The notes under the pieces were generated by a model. That model searched no databases, was not told the origin of the DNA, and saw only the letters and a list, made by a program, of their open reading frames with translations. A stretch of 62,798 nt of DNA from Burkholderiales bacterium (lineage in GTDB: Bacteria > Pseudomonadota > Gammaproteobacteria > Burkholderiales > Ga0077523), in contig JAIESW010000002.1 of assembly GCA_019745565.1 (NCBI GenBank), positions 1 to 62,798 on the forward strand, written 5' to 3'. Shown here piece by piece: positions 35,513-43,396 of this stretch; position 1 is the stretch's first letter, and every line of letters starts with the position of its first letter. The translations under genes were made by a program, and so were the position numbers.

Positions 35513-36679
35513 ATGATCTGCCTGTCCACGCGGCGTGCCATCGCCGCGGCAGCGGCTTTTGCCGCAGCGCTTGCGGTACCCGCCCAGGCCGCCGACCCGA
35601 TCAAGATCGGCATTCCCGTAGGCCTCTCCGGCGCGAACAGCGTCGTCGCACCGTCGGTGGTGCAGTCTGCCGAACTGGCAGTCGAGGAGATCAACGCCAA
35701 AGGCGGCATCCTGGGCCGCAAGGTGGTGCTGGAGGTGGCCGACGACGGCAGCGGCGCCGCCGGTGCGCAGAAGGCATTCGACTCGCTCATCTTCCAGAAG
35801 AAGGTGGACGTACTGATCTCCATGGAGACCAGCGCCGCGCGCAACGCCGGGCTGCCCATCGTGACGCGCGGCAAAACCCCCTTCATCTACACCTCCTTCT
35901 ACGAAGGGCGCTCGTGCAACAAGTATCTGTACGTCAATGCGTGGGTGCCGGACCAGCAGGTGGCGCCCATCGTCGACTACTTCATGAAAAAGTATAGCGC
36001 CAAGACCTATTTCCTGATCGGCAGCGACTACGCGTTCGGCCGCGGCATGCTCGAGTTCACCAAGGGCTACATCACTTCGAAGGGCGGCAAGGTGCTCGGT
36101 GAGGAATACCTGCCCATGGACGGCACCGACTGGACGCCGATCATCTCGAAGCTGAAGGCGGCCAAACCCGATGCGCTGATCACGTCCACCGCCGGCGGTG
36201 CGCCGAACGTGACGCTGACCAAGCAGTTGCGCGCGGCGGGCGTCACCATTCCCTACGGCAACCTTGCCGTGGACGAAGGCACCGCCAAGAGCATGGGTCC
36301 GGACGCCGAGGGCATCTACATCTCCGGTTCCTACTTCACCAACATCGCGAGCCCGAAGAACAAGGAATTCCTCGCGGCGATGCAGAAGAAGTTCGGAGCC
36401 AACCTGAAGACGCCGAACGACCTGTCCGTGCCGCAGTACGAAGGCGTCTACGCCTACAAGCTCGCGGTCGAGAAAGCCGGTTCCACCGAAGCCGACAAGG
36501 TGATCCCGGCGCTTGCCGAAGTGTCGTTCGAGGGCCCGCGCGGCGTGATCAGGATGAGCAAGCAGCGCCATGCGCCGCTCACCATGTACCTCGGCAAGGT
36601 CAAGGCCGACGGCGGCATCGAGGTGCTGGAGACGTTCAAGGACGTGGATCCGGGCGAGCAGTGCCCGAAGTTGAAGTAG
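35513..36679 (+). CDS. ABC transporter substrate-binding protein, branched-chain amino acid/urea-amide type
   Basis: 388-residue periplasmic receptor with signal peptide (cleavage after AQA near residue 23). PBP type 1 fold: IKIGIPVGLSGANSVVAPSV start, ELAVEEINAKGGILGRKVVL, and a C-terminal lobe with VPQYEGVYAYKLAVEKAG. The pattern is closer to urea/short-chain amide receptors (UrtA/FmdD/AmiC-like) than to classic LivJ, which fits the amide-hydrolase genes downstream. Followed at 36705 by an intrinsic terminator-like hairpin, then its permease genes, so SBP mRNA may be more abundant than that of the rest. Confidence 0.92.
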   Translation: MICLSTRRAIAAAAAFAAALAVPAQAADPIKIGIPVGLSGANSVVAPSVVQSAELAVEEINAKGGILGRKVVLEVADDGSGAAGAQKAFDSLIFQKKVDVLISMETSAARNAGLPIVTRGKTPFIYTSFYEGRSCNKYLYVNAWVPDQQVAPIVDYFMKKYSAKTYFLIGSDYAFGRGMLEFTKGYITSKGGKVLGEEYLPMDGTDWTPIISKLKAAKPDALITSTAGGAPNVTLTKQLRAAGVTIPYGNLAVDEGTAKSMGPDAEGIYISGSYFTNIASPKNKEFLAAMQKKFGANLKTPNDLSVPQYEGVYAYKLAVEKAGSTEADKVIPALAEVSFEGPRGVIRMSKQRHAPLTMYLGKVKADGGIEVLETFKDVDPGEQCPKLK

Positions 36680-36704
36680 CCGCGGTGCCGACCGCGAGAC
36701 GCGA

Positions 36705-36730
36705 ACCGCCCCGGACGCCGGGGCGGTTTT
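36705..36730 (+). terminator. Strong hairpin/attenuator between SBP and permease genes
   Basis: ACCGCCCCGG (36705-36714), loop ACG, CCGGGGCGGT (36718-36727) and a short T-run: a perfect 10-bp stem with T tail. It ends at the very start of the next gene (start codons at 36732/36735). Partial termination here would lower permease and ATPase expression relative to the SBP; it may also mask the permease start. Confidence 0.75.
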
Positions 36731-36734
36731 CGTG

Positions 36735-37568
36735 ATGGCCACGCTGCTCGACATCGTCACGACGGCCGCGATCCTGTTCGCGGTGAGCGCCGGACTGCTC
36801 ATCGTGTTCGGCGTGATGAAGATCATCAACTTCGCGCACGGCGGCTTCCTGACCGTGGGCGGCTACTCCGCGCTCGCGGTGACCAAGCTCGGCTGGAACC
36901 CCTGGTTCTCGCTCGCGTTCGCCTTCGTGATCGGCGGCGTATGCGGCATGATCATCGAGCGTTTGGTGGTGCGGCCCCTCTACTCACGGCCGCTCGATGC
37001 GATCCTCGCGACCTGGGGTCTGGGGATCATCATCGGTCAGGGCATCACGCTCGCGTTCGGGCGTGAAGTGCAGTTCGTGCAGAGCCCCGTATCCGGTGCC
37101 GTGGATATCGCGGGTGGCTCCTACTCCGAGTACCGGCTGCTGCTCGTCGGTATCGCGATCGTGCTTGCCATCGTGCTCGGTCTTGCGCTGAACGCCACGC
37201 GGCTGGGCCTGGTCACGCGGGCGGTCATCATGAACGAGAACCTTGCCAAGGGTCTCGGCATCAACAGCGGGCTGGTGCGCTTCGGCACCTTTTCGCTCGG
37301 AGCCGGACTGGCGAGCCTCGCCGGGGCGCTGATCACGCCGCTCTCGAGCGTGGATCCGAACATGGGCGTGCCGTGGTTGGTCAACGCATTCATGCTGGTG
37401 ATGGTGTCCGGCGTGTCGCTCGTCAGTCTGGGTGTCGCGTGCCTGGTACTGGGGGGTGCCCAGGTGCTGGTGAGCTCGTGGGGCAATCCCATCCTTGGCG
37501 GACTCACCATCGTGGTACTTGCGGCACTGGTGCTGCGATTTCGGCCGCAGGGGTTCGCCCGTGACTGA
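36735..37568 (+). CDS. Branched-chain amino acid/amide ABC permease, LivH-like
   Basis: 277 residues from ATG 36735 (GTG at 36732 is an alternative). Inner-membrane permease with about eight TM segments; FGVMKIINFAHGGFLTVGGY and ERLVVRPLYSRPLDAIL are LivH signatures. No clear ribosome site because the start abuts the terminator hairpin. Ends 12 nt before the LivM-LivG fusion gene. Confidence 0.93.
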   Translation: MATLLDIVTTAAILFAVSAGLLIVFGVMKIINFAHGGFLTVGGYSALAVTKLGWNPWFSLAFAFVIGGVCGMIIERLVVRPLYSRPLDAILATWGLGIIIGQGITLAFGREVQFVQSPVSGAVDIAGGSYSEYRLLLVGIAIVLAIVLGLALNATRLGLVTRAVIMNENLAKGLGINSGLVRFGTFSLGAGLASLAGALITPLSSVDPNMGVPWLVNAFMLVMVSGVSLVSLGVACLVLGGAQVLVSSWGNPILGGLTIVVLAALVLRFRPQGFARD

Positions 37569-37580
37569 GCACGCGTCGCC

Positions 37581-39410
37581 ATGGCAGTGAGTCCGGAGGC
37601 GGTGAGCGTACCCGTCGGTGCGGGGCGGGCCGCGAAGAGCGATCTGCGCAAACTCGGCATCATCGTCGCGATCGCGCTGGTTCTGGTGGCCGTGGGGCCG
37701 TGGGTGCTGCCCACGTATATGGTGAACAGCCTGATCCGCGCCTTCCTGTATGCGGCGGTCGCGCTGACCGTCGACATCCTGTGGGGCTACACCGGCATCC
37801 TGACGTTCGGCCAATCCGCCTTCTTCGGCATCGGGGCGTACGCCGTCGGCCTGATCTTCACCCACGTGGGCTACGGTCCGGGTTACGCGACACTGGCGTT
37901 CTTCGCCGCCGTGGTGGGGGCGATGATCGTTGCGGCCGTGGTCGGCTGGCTCGCGTTCTATCACGGCGCCTCGCCGCTCTACGGATCGGTGGTCACGCTG
38001 GTGCTGCCCATCGTGGTGAGCCAGATCCTGTACTCCGGCGGCAACTTCACCGGGTCGAGCAGCGGGTTGTCCGGGTTCGAGAGCTTCGACGTGTCCATCG
38101 AGGCCTGGTTCTGGATCGCCGGCGTGTTCCTGATCCTGCTGACCGCGCTGGCGTGGATCTTCGTACGCAGCGACGCCGGCAAGGTGCTGGTGGCGATCCG
38201 CGAGAACGAGCAGCGCTGCGAGTACGTGGGCATCAACGTCTCGCGCGTGAAGATCCTGCTGATGATCGTGTGCGCTGCGGTCGCCGCCGTTGCCGGCTAT
38301 CTGTTCGCCGGCGTGCAGATGGTGGTGGCGCCGGAGTACGCCGGTTTCGTGTTCGGTACCGAGCTCCTGATCTGGGTAGCGCTCGGCGGGCGCGGCAGCC
38401 TGATCGGGCCGGTGCTCGGCACTCTGGTGCTGGACGTCAGCACGTCCTACCTGAGCGGCAACCTGCCGTTCGTCTGGAAGCTGATCATCGGCATCGCCTT
38501 CGTGGTGGTGATCGTCGCGTTGCCGCGCGGCCTGATGCCGCTGATCACGGGCGCCTTCCGGCGATTGCTGGGCCGCGGGAAAGAGGTGCGAGCCGAATCG
38601 GCGCCGACCCTCGCCGCCGCGACCGAACAGCCGTTCGCCGGCCTGCAGGGCGGCGGTGCGCAGGCGCTCGCGGTCTCCGGTGTGCGCAAGCACTTCGGCA
38701 GCCTCGTGGTGCTCGACGGGATCGACTTCTCGGCGCAGCGCGGCGAGCTGTTGAGCCTCGTCGGCCCCAACGGGGCGGGCAAGACCACGCTGATGCGCTG
38801 CATCGCCGACGGCGGCGAACGCAGCGGCGGCACGGTGCGCGTGAACGATCACGACATCGGGCGGTTGCCGCCTTACGCCTGCGTCGCGTTCGGCGTCGGC
38901 CGCAAGTTCCAGAACGCCAACGTGTTCGAGACGCTGAGCGTCGCCGAAGCGCTGCGTATCGCCCGCTCGCGCCTCGTGCGGCCGTCGCTCTCGCAGCACT
39001 CCACCACGCTGGAGCTGCCGGAAGTGGCGCTGCAGGTGATCCGGGCCACCGGCCTGGATCGCGATCTGCAGCGCGAAGTGCGGCAGTTGTCCCACGGCGA
39101 GAAACAGGCGCTGGAGCTGGCGATGGTGCTCGCCCTCGAGCCGAGCGTGCTGCTGCTCGACGAACCCACGGCCGGCCTCACCAAGTCCGAGCGCACGCTG
39201 ATCGGCGGCATTCTGGTGGATCTGGCGCAACGCCATCGTCTGTGCATCCTGCTGGTGGAGCACGACCTCGACTTCGTCCGCGAAATCAGTTCGCGGGTCA
39301 TCGTGATGCACCAGGGCAAGATCGTGCTCGACGGCACGGTCGACGACGTCGTGAACTCCGAGCTGGTCCGCACCATCTATGCGGGCGGCGCAGCGCAGGC
39401 GGCCGCATGA
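37581..39410 (+). CDS. LivM-LivG fusion: permease and ATPase in one chain
   Basis: 609 residues. Residues about 1-330 are a LivM-like permease (RAFLYAAVALTVDILWGYTG, TFGQSAFFGIGAYAVGLIF, GRGSLIGPVLG). A linker of about 30 residues leads to a LivG-like ATPase (about 365-609): Walker A GPNGAGKTT, signature LSHGEKQALELA, Walker B LLLDEPTAGL and H-loop LLVEHDLDF. Such fusions are known in urea/amide-type systems but are not universal. The stop overlaps the LivF-like start by 4 nt (ATGA). Confidence 0.94.
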   Translation: MAVSPEAVSVPVGAGRAAKSDLRKLGIIVAIALVLVAVGPWVLPTYMVNSLIRAFLYAAVALTVDILWGYTGILTFGQSAFFGIGAYAVGLIFTHVGYGPGYATLAFFAAVVGAMIVAAVVGWLAFYHGASPLYGSVVTLVLPIVVSQILYSGGNFTGSSSGLSGFESFDVSIEAWFWIAGVFLILLTALAWIFVRSDAGKVLVAIRENEQRCEYVGINVSRVKILLMIVCAAVAAVAGYLFAGVQMVVAPEYAGFVFGTELLIWVALGGRGSLIGPVLGTLVLDVSTSYLSGNLPFVWKLIIGIAFVVVIVALPRGLMPLITGAFRRLLGRGKEVRAESAPTLAAATEQPFAGLQGGGAQALAVSGVRKHFGSLVVLDGIDFSAQRGELLSLVGPNGAGKTTLMRCIADGGERSGGTVRVNDHDIGRLPPYACVAFGVGRKFQNANVFETLSVAEALRIARSRLVRPSLSQHSTTLELPEVALQVIRATGLDRDLQREVRQLSHGEKQALELAMVLALEPSVLLLDEPTAGLTKSERTLIGGILVDLAQRHRLCILLVEHDLDFVREISSRVIVMHQGKIVLDGTVDDVVNSELVRTIYAGGAAQAAA

Positions 39411-40111
39411 CCGCGGCGCTGGAAGTCTCCGGCCTGAACAGCGGCTACGGCGAGGCGCTGGTCCTGCGCGACGTCGCACTGACGGTGGAACCGGGTGAGA
39501 TCTTTGCCCTGCTCGGCAAGAACGGCATGGGCAAGAGCACGCTGCTGAAGACCGTGATGGGATTCATCGCGATTCGGGGCGGCAGTGTCAGACTGTTCGG
39601 CGACGACCGCACCGGGCAGCCGCCCCATCGTATCGCCCGCAGCGCCGTTGCCTACACGCCGCAGGAACAGGCGCTGTTCCAGGACCTGTCCGTGCGTGAC
39701 AACCTGCAGCTCGGCCTGCGCGACCGCAGCCACTTCGACGAGGATCTGGCGCGCATCGGCCAGGCCTTTCCGTTCCTGCCGACTCGTCTCGCGCAACGGG
39801 CGGGCACGCTGTCGGGCGGCGAACAGAAGATGCTGCTGGTGGCGCGCGCCCTGATGGCGCGGCCGAAACTCATGCTGATCGACGAGATCACCGAAGGCAT
39901 GCAGCCTTCCGTGATCGAACGACTGGCGGGTGTGCTGCGCGGCGAACGCGACCGCGCGGGAACCGCGATGCTGCTGATCGAGCAGAACGTGCAGTTCGCA
40001 CTTGCGGTCGGTGATCGCTATGCCGTACTGAAGCGCGGCGAGATCGTCGATCGCGGCGCGGTCGGTGAAGCCGGCGCCGTCGAGCGCATCACCGAGCATC
40101 TCTCCGTCTGA
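39407..40111 (+). CDS. Branched-chain amino acid/amide ABC ATPase, LivF-like
   Basis: 234 residues. Walker A GKNGMGKST, signature LSGGEQKMLLVA, Walker B LMLIDEITEGM (variant of DEP; Ile for Pro), and H-loop change LLIEQNVQF (Gln-Asn) characteristic of LivF/UrtE-type. Second ATPase of the importer, coupled by the ATGA overlap to the fusion gene. Followed by the DUF1028 gene 5 nt later. Confidence 0.93.
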   Translation: MTAALEVSGLNSGYGEALVLRDVALTVEPGEIFALLGKNGMGKSTLLKTVMGFIAIRGGSVRLFGDDRTGQPPHRIARSAVAYTPQEQALFQDLSVRDNLQLGLRDRSHFDEDLARIGQAFPFLPTRLAQRAGTLSGGEQKMLLVARALMARPKLMLIDEITEGMQPSVIERLAGVLRGERDRAGTAMLLIEQNVQFALAVGDRYAVLKRGEIVDRGAVGEAGAVERITEHLSV

Positions 40112-40115
40112 AACC

Positions 40116-40850
40116 ATGACCTTCTCCATCGTTGCCCGCTGCGCGCGTACCGGCCAACTGGGCGTGGCCGTGGCCACGGCCGTGCCTGCGGTGGGCGCGA
40201 TGTGTCCTTACGTACGTCCGGGTGTCGGTGCCGTCTCCACGCAATCGTGGGTCAACCCCTATCTTGCATTCGGCGTACTTGACCGTATCGCGGCCGGTGC
40301 GTCGGCGCCGGAAGCTCTTGCGGCGGTGATGCAAGGCGATGCGGCGCAGCAGTTGCGGCAGATCGGCGTCGTCGATGCCACGGGTCGTGCCGCATCCTGG
40401 TCCGGTACCGAGTGCACATCCTGGTTCGGACACTTCGTCGGCGACGGCTTCGCGGTTCAAGGCAACATGCTGGCCGGGGCGAGCACCATCGAGGCGATGA
40501 AGAACGCCTACTTCACCAGCGAGGGCGAGCAGCTTGCGGAACGCCTGCTGCTGGCACTCGAGGCCGGAGATGCCGCCGGCGGCGACAAGCGCGGCCGGCA
40601 ATCGGCGTCGCTGCAGGTCTTCGGCACCGAGGACTACGCATTGGTCGATCTGCGCGTGGATGAGCATGCGCAACCGGTCGCCGAGCTGCGGAGGGTCCAT
40701 GGCATCGCCCGCCTGCAGCTGTTTCCCTTCGTGGACGGCATGCCGAAGAAGTCCGGCCCCGCGACTCCCGCACCCGACGAGGTCGTCGCGATGCTGGCGC
40801 TCGCGCCGCCGGACCGGCCGGGTGGCGGTGGTAGCGCACCGTCCGGTTGA
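40116..40850 (+). CDS. DUF1028 protein (Ntn-hydrolase-like)
   Basis: 244 residues, matching the DUF1028 family: MTFSIVARCARTGQLGVAV start (first residue of the mature Ntn fold is Thr2/Ser4), GAVSTQSWVNPYLAFGVLD, GTECTSWFGHF and QGNMLAGASTIEAM. The family is Ntn-hydrolase-like and often sits beside amino acid or peptide transporters. ATG 40116 is chosen since upstream codons overlap LivF. The C-terminal 30 residues are Pro/Gly-rich. Substrate unknown; position suggests a hydrolase for the transported amide. Confidence 0.9.
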   Translation: MTFSIVARCARTGQLGVAVATAVPAVGAMCPYVRPGVGAVSTQSWVNPYLAFGVLDRIAAGASAPEALAAVMQGDAAQQLRQIGVVDATGRAASWSGTECTSWFGHFVGDGFAVQGNMLAGASTIEAMKNAYFTSEGEQLAERLLLALEAGDAAGGDKRGRQSASLQVFGTEDYALVDLRVDEHAQPVAELRRVHGIARLQLFPFVDGMPKKSGPATPAPDEVVAMLALAPPDRPGGGGSAPSG

Positions 40851-40893
40851 GCCTCTAGACTATCCGCCGTCACCGATACTTCGGGAGGGTGTC

Positions 40894-41388
40894 ATGGGCG
40901 TCGTGCGTGCGATGGTTCGCTGGACCGTCGCGGTGTTCCTGGTCGGCGTCGCGGCGAACGCGCGAGCCGACGCCACCATCGACGGAACGGTGCTGATCGC
41001 CGACGAGGCCTTCAGCCTCGAGGAGGTGATGGAAGAGATCCTGGTGAAACGGCGCCCGACGCGCGTCATGAAGTTCTGGGTGGTCATCACCGGCGATCAG
41101 GTCAAGCTCGCGACCAAGGCCAACGGGATGAGCGACCGGGTGCTGGCGAAGGGTTTCGATCTGGTTCGCCAGTACGGCGGCATCATCTACGCTTGCGAGA
41201 TCGACATGCAGCGGCTGGGTCTGACGGCCGGCGATCTGCTGCCGCCGGCGGAGCCGATTCAGGGCTTCGCCCCCGACGGGGGCACCGACACCGACAGCGT
41301 GTTGTACTCGCACGAGGATCCAACGCTGTTGCCGGAGAGCCTGGTGCAGCTGCACAAGCTGCGCGCGGCCTGCAGTGCGCGGAGCTGA
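40894..41388 (+). CDS. Secreted DsrE/DsrF-like protein
   Basis: 164 residues with signal peptide (cleavage after ARA near residue 25). The core (VMKFWVVITGDQVKLATKAN, then GFDLVRQYGGIIYACEIDMQRLGLTAGDLLP) fits the DsrE-like fold, including a Cys in the strand-end position used by the DsrE sulfur-carrier family. The C-terminal acidic tail is YSHEDPTLLPESLVQLHKLR. Good ribosome site GGGAGGG. A periplasmic sulfur-carrier role is possible but not shown; a different function is quite possible. Confidence 0.6.
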   Translation: MGVVRAMVRWTVAVFLVGVAANARADATIDGTVLIADEAFSLEEVMEEILVKRRPTRVMKFWVVITGDQVKLATKANGMSDRVLAKGFDLVRQYGGIIYACEIDMQRLGLTAGDLLPPAEPIQGFAPDGGTDTDSVLYSHEDPTLLPESLVQLHKLRAACSARS

Positions 41389-41395
41389 TCCGGTT

Positions 41396-42016
41396 CTAGG
41401 CCGCAGCCTGCTTCGCGTCCCAGATTCGCGTCACCGTCTGCACATCCGAGATGTACGCGAATACGTCGCTCATGCACAGCAGCGCCGCGGTCTGGTGATC
41501 CGGTGAAACGGCAGCCACTGCGTCGCGCGGGACGATGACGCGGTAGTCGAGATTGCGCGCGGTGTACACCGTGTTCATCACGCAGCAATGGGTGGTGACG
41601 CCGCAACAGACCAGGTTCGCGATGCGCCGCGATCGCAGCAGCAGATCGAGATCGGTGCCGAGGAAGCAGTCGTAGCGCCGCTTGCTGCGGATGTGCCAGT
41701 CGTGCGTCTGCGCGTCGAGGCCGTCGGTGAGCTCGCAGCCCGGCGTGCCTTCGAGACAATGCACCGGATCGTATTCGAGCTCGATGCCGTAGTCGCTGAG
41801 ATCGGCGCGGTGCATCTCGTGCGTGAAGATCACCGGCAGGCTGTGGGTGCGCGCCCAGGCGATCAGACGATTGATCGCCGGCACGATGGCCCGGCCGCCC
41901 GGTGTTTCCTGAACGGCCCCCGCATCGACGAAATCGCGCTCCATGTCGATCACCAGGAGCGCCGTGTCCTCGGTGCGGATGCGCTCCAACGGCAGCGGGC
42001 GGACCAGGGGATTCAC
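41396..42016 (-). CDS. Isochorismatase-like cysteine hydrolase
   Basis: 206 residues, no signal. Catalytic triad visible: Asp in LLVIDMERDFVDAG, Lys in IRSKRRYDCFLGTDLD and Cys in CCGVTTHCCVMNTVYTARN. Family members include biuret hydrolase, RutB (ureidoacrylate amidohydrolase), N-carbamoylsarcosine amidase and nicotinamidase; RidA next door (as in rutB-rutC) and the amidase/AtzG pair make an amide or ureide substrate likely. First gene downstream in the minus-strand block 44985 to 41396. Substrate not determinable from sequence. Confidence 0.9.
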   Translation of the reverse strand: MNPLVRPLPLERIRTEDTALLVIDMERDFVDAGAVQETPGGRAIVPAINRLIAWARTHSLPVIFTHEMHRADLSDYGIELEYDPVHCLEGTPGCELTDGLDAQTHDWHIRSKRRYDCFLGTDLDLLLRSRRIANLVCCGVTTHCCVMNTVYTARNLDYRVIVPRDAVAAVSPDHQTAALLCMSDVFAYISDVQTVTRIWDAKQAAA

Positions 42017-42020
42017 GGCA

Positions 42021-42416
42021 TCAGGCCGGCCGGCGACAGACGAAATCGATCTCCACCAGCGCGCCCTTGGCGAGCGCGGTCACCCCGATGCAGGTGCGCG
42101 CGGGCAGACGGTCTGCCGGGAAGTACTTGCGGTAGATCGCATTGAAGAGCGGGTAGTCCTGCTCGAAGTTCGTGAGGTACGCACCGGTGCGCACCACGTG
42201 CTCCAGACCGAGGCCGATGCCGGCGAGCACGCGTTTCAGGTTGTCCATCACGAGGTGCGTCTGCGCTTCGATGCCGGGCGGCACGGGGTGCTCGGGCGAC
42301 CCCGGATAGGTGGGCATCTGGCCGGTGACGAACACCCAGCCGTCCACCTCGGTCGCGTGGGAGAACGGTCCCACCTGTTCGGGCGCGCCGGGGACGATGT
42401 GAAAGAGCGTGTTCAT
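42021..42416 (-). CDS. RidA/YjgF-family protein
   Basis: 131 residues from ATG 42416. RidA fold: HIVPGAPEQVGPFSHATEVDGWVF VTGQ core, the catalytic Arg region PARTCIGVTALAKGALVEID and the C-terminal FVCRRPA. RidA enzymes hydrolyse reactive enamine/imine intermediates; the RutC branch acts in pyrimidine/ureide breakdown. Follows the CN-hydrolase on the same strand with an intervening GC hairpin repeat (42448-42483), and is 5 nt before the cysteine hydrolase gene. Confidence 0.92.
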   Translation of the reverse strand: MNTLFHIVPGAPEQVGPFSHATEVDGWVFVTGQMPTYPGSPEHPVPPGIEAQTHLVMDNLKRVLAGIGLGLEHVVRTGAYLTNFEQDYPLFNAIYRKYFPADRLPARTCIGVTALAKGALVEIDFVCRRPA

Positions 42417-42447
42417 GTCAGTGTCGCCGGGCCGCCCCAAGACACTG

Positions 42448-42483
42448 ACGCGCCCCCTCGGGGGCAGCGACCACAGGGCGCGT
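42448..42483. repeat. GC-rich inverted repeat in the CN hydrolase-RidA gap
   Basis: ACGCGCCC (42448-42455) pairs with GGGCGCGT (42476-42483), and CCCC/GGGG pair around a TC centre inside it. The whole block from about 42421 to 42492 resembles a dispersed hairpin element often found in Burkholderiales intergenic DNA. It could act as a transcript-stabilising or attenuating element between co-oriented genes. Copy number elsewhere in the genome is unknown. Confidence 0.55.
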
Positions 42484-42500
42484 GGGGGGGCCATTTCATT

Positions 42501-43382
42501 CTAGTACCACCCCGGCCGGGCGTTCGCACCCAGCATCTCGTCGTAGAAATCGGTGCGGCGGTCGCGCAGCAGCTGGTTGAACTCGTTCAGGTTGCGTTTG
42601 CGGCGCGCGTCGGCGAGGTTGAGATCGGCGACGATCATCTCCTCGCGATCCGCACTGGCTGGTCCGGCGGCCGGCCAGCCGGCGTGGCTCACGATGATGC
42701 TGTTGCCCAGGAACGGCTGGCCGCGCTCCACGCCGACGCGGTCCGCCGCGGCGACGTACATGGAGTTCGAGTGCGCGCCACCCATCGCGAGGATGTTCGC
42801 CATCACCGGCAGGTTCTTCGGCTGTTGCGGCATCGGTACCCAGTTGGTCGGCACGCACAGCAGATCGCAGCCCTGCAGCGCGGCGAGGCGGAAGGTTTCG
42901 GGGAACCAGATGTCGTAGCAGATGGCCGCGGCGATGCGCCCGGCACCGATGCGGAACACCGGCATGCCGAGATCACCCGGTTCGAAGAACAGGTTCTCCG
43001 CGCCCCACAGGTGATTCTTGCGGTAGCGGCCGATGTAGCCCTCCGGGCCGACGATGACGGCGCTGTTGTAGAGCACGTTGCCGTCGCGCTCGGTGATGCC
43101 CGCGACGATCGTCATCTTCAATCTCGCTGCGGCCTCCATCCATGCGCGCGTGGTCGGTCCGTCCGGGATGCTCTCGGCGAGCGCGAATGCCTCGTCGCGC
43201 GTCTCGAACACGTAACCGGTATTGCACAGCTCGGGCAGCACGACCAGATCGACACCGGCCGCTGCTGCCGCCTCGATCATCTCGAGGCTGCGCGCCAGGT
43301 TGGCGGACTTGTCGCCGATCGCCGGCTCCATCTGCAGGCATGCGACACGCAGTTCGCTTTCGGCGCGGGCTTGGGTGGTCAT
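42501..43382 (-). CDS. Carbon-nitrogen hydrolase (nitrilase superfamily)
   Basis: 293 residues. Glu-Lys-Cys catalytic triad: VVLPELCNTGY, GRYRKNHLW and ICYDIWFPE; an extra Glu supports it (GVDLVVLPE). This is an amidase/N-carbamyl-amidase type member rather than a true nitrile hydrolase, but the substrate is open. Located between the amidase and RidA genes, 14 nt after the amidase stop; so it is in the same operon. Function predicted: cleavage of an amide or carbamoyl bond in the cytoplasm. Confidence 0.92.
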   Translation of the reverse strand: MTTQARAESELRVACLQMEPAIGDKSANLARSLEMIEAAAAAGVDLVVLPELCNTGYVFETRDEAFALAESIPDGPTTRAWMEAAARLKMTIVAGITERDGNVLYNSAVIVGPEGYIGRYRKNHLWGAENLFFEPGDLGMPVFRIGAGRIAAAICYDIWFPETFRLAALQGCDLLCVPTNWVPMPQQPKNLPVMANILAMGGAHSNSMYVAAADRVGVERGQPFLGNSIIVSHAGWPAAGPASADREEMIVADLNLADARRKRNLNEFNQLLRDRRTDFYDEMLGANARPGWY

Positions 43383-43396
43383 CGGGTCTTTCCCTC

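Noticed and set aside
36984..39479. 831-aa open frame on the minus strand
   Set aside because: Antisense to the Liv permease/ATPase genes; the translation is His/Arg/Asp/Gln-rich with no domain, as expected from the complement of GC-rich coding DNA.
41588..42145. 185-aa plus-strand frame over the cysteine hydrolase and RidA genes
   Set aside because: Antisense shadow; no domain and no ribosome site.
42421..42492. Inverted repeat read as an operator for RidA
   Set aside because: Its GC-rich composition and resemblance to dispersed hairpins make a generic repeat more likely than a specific operator; kept only as a repeat feature.
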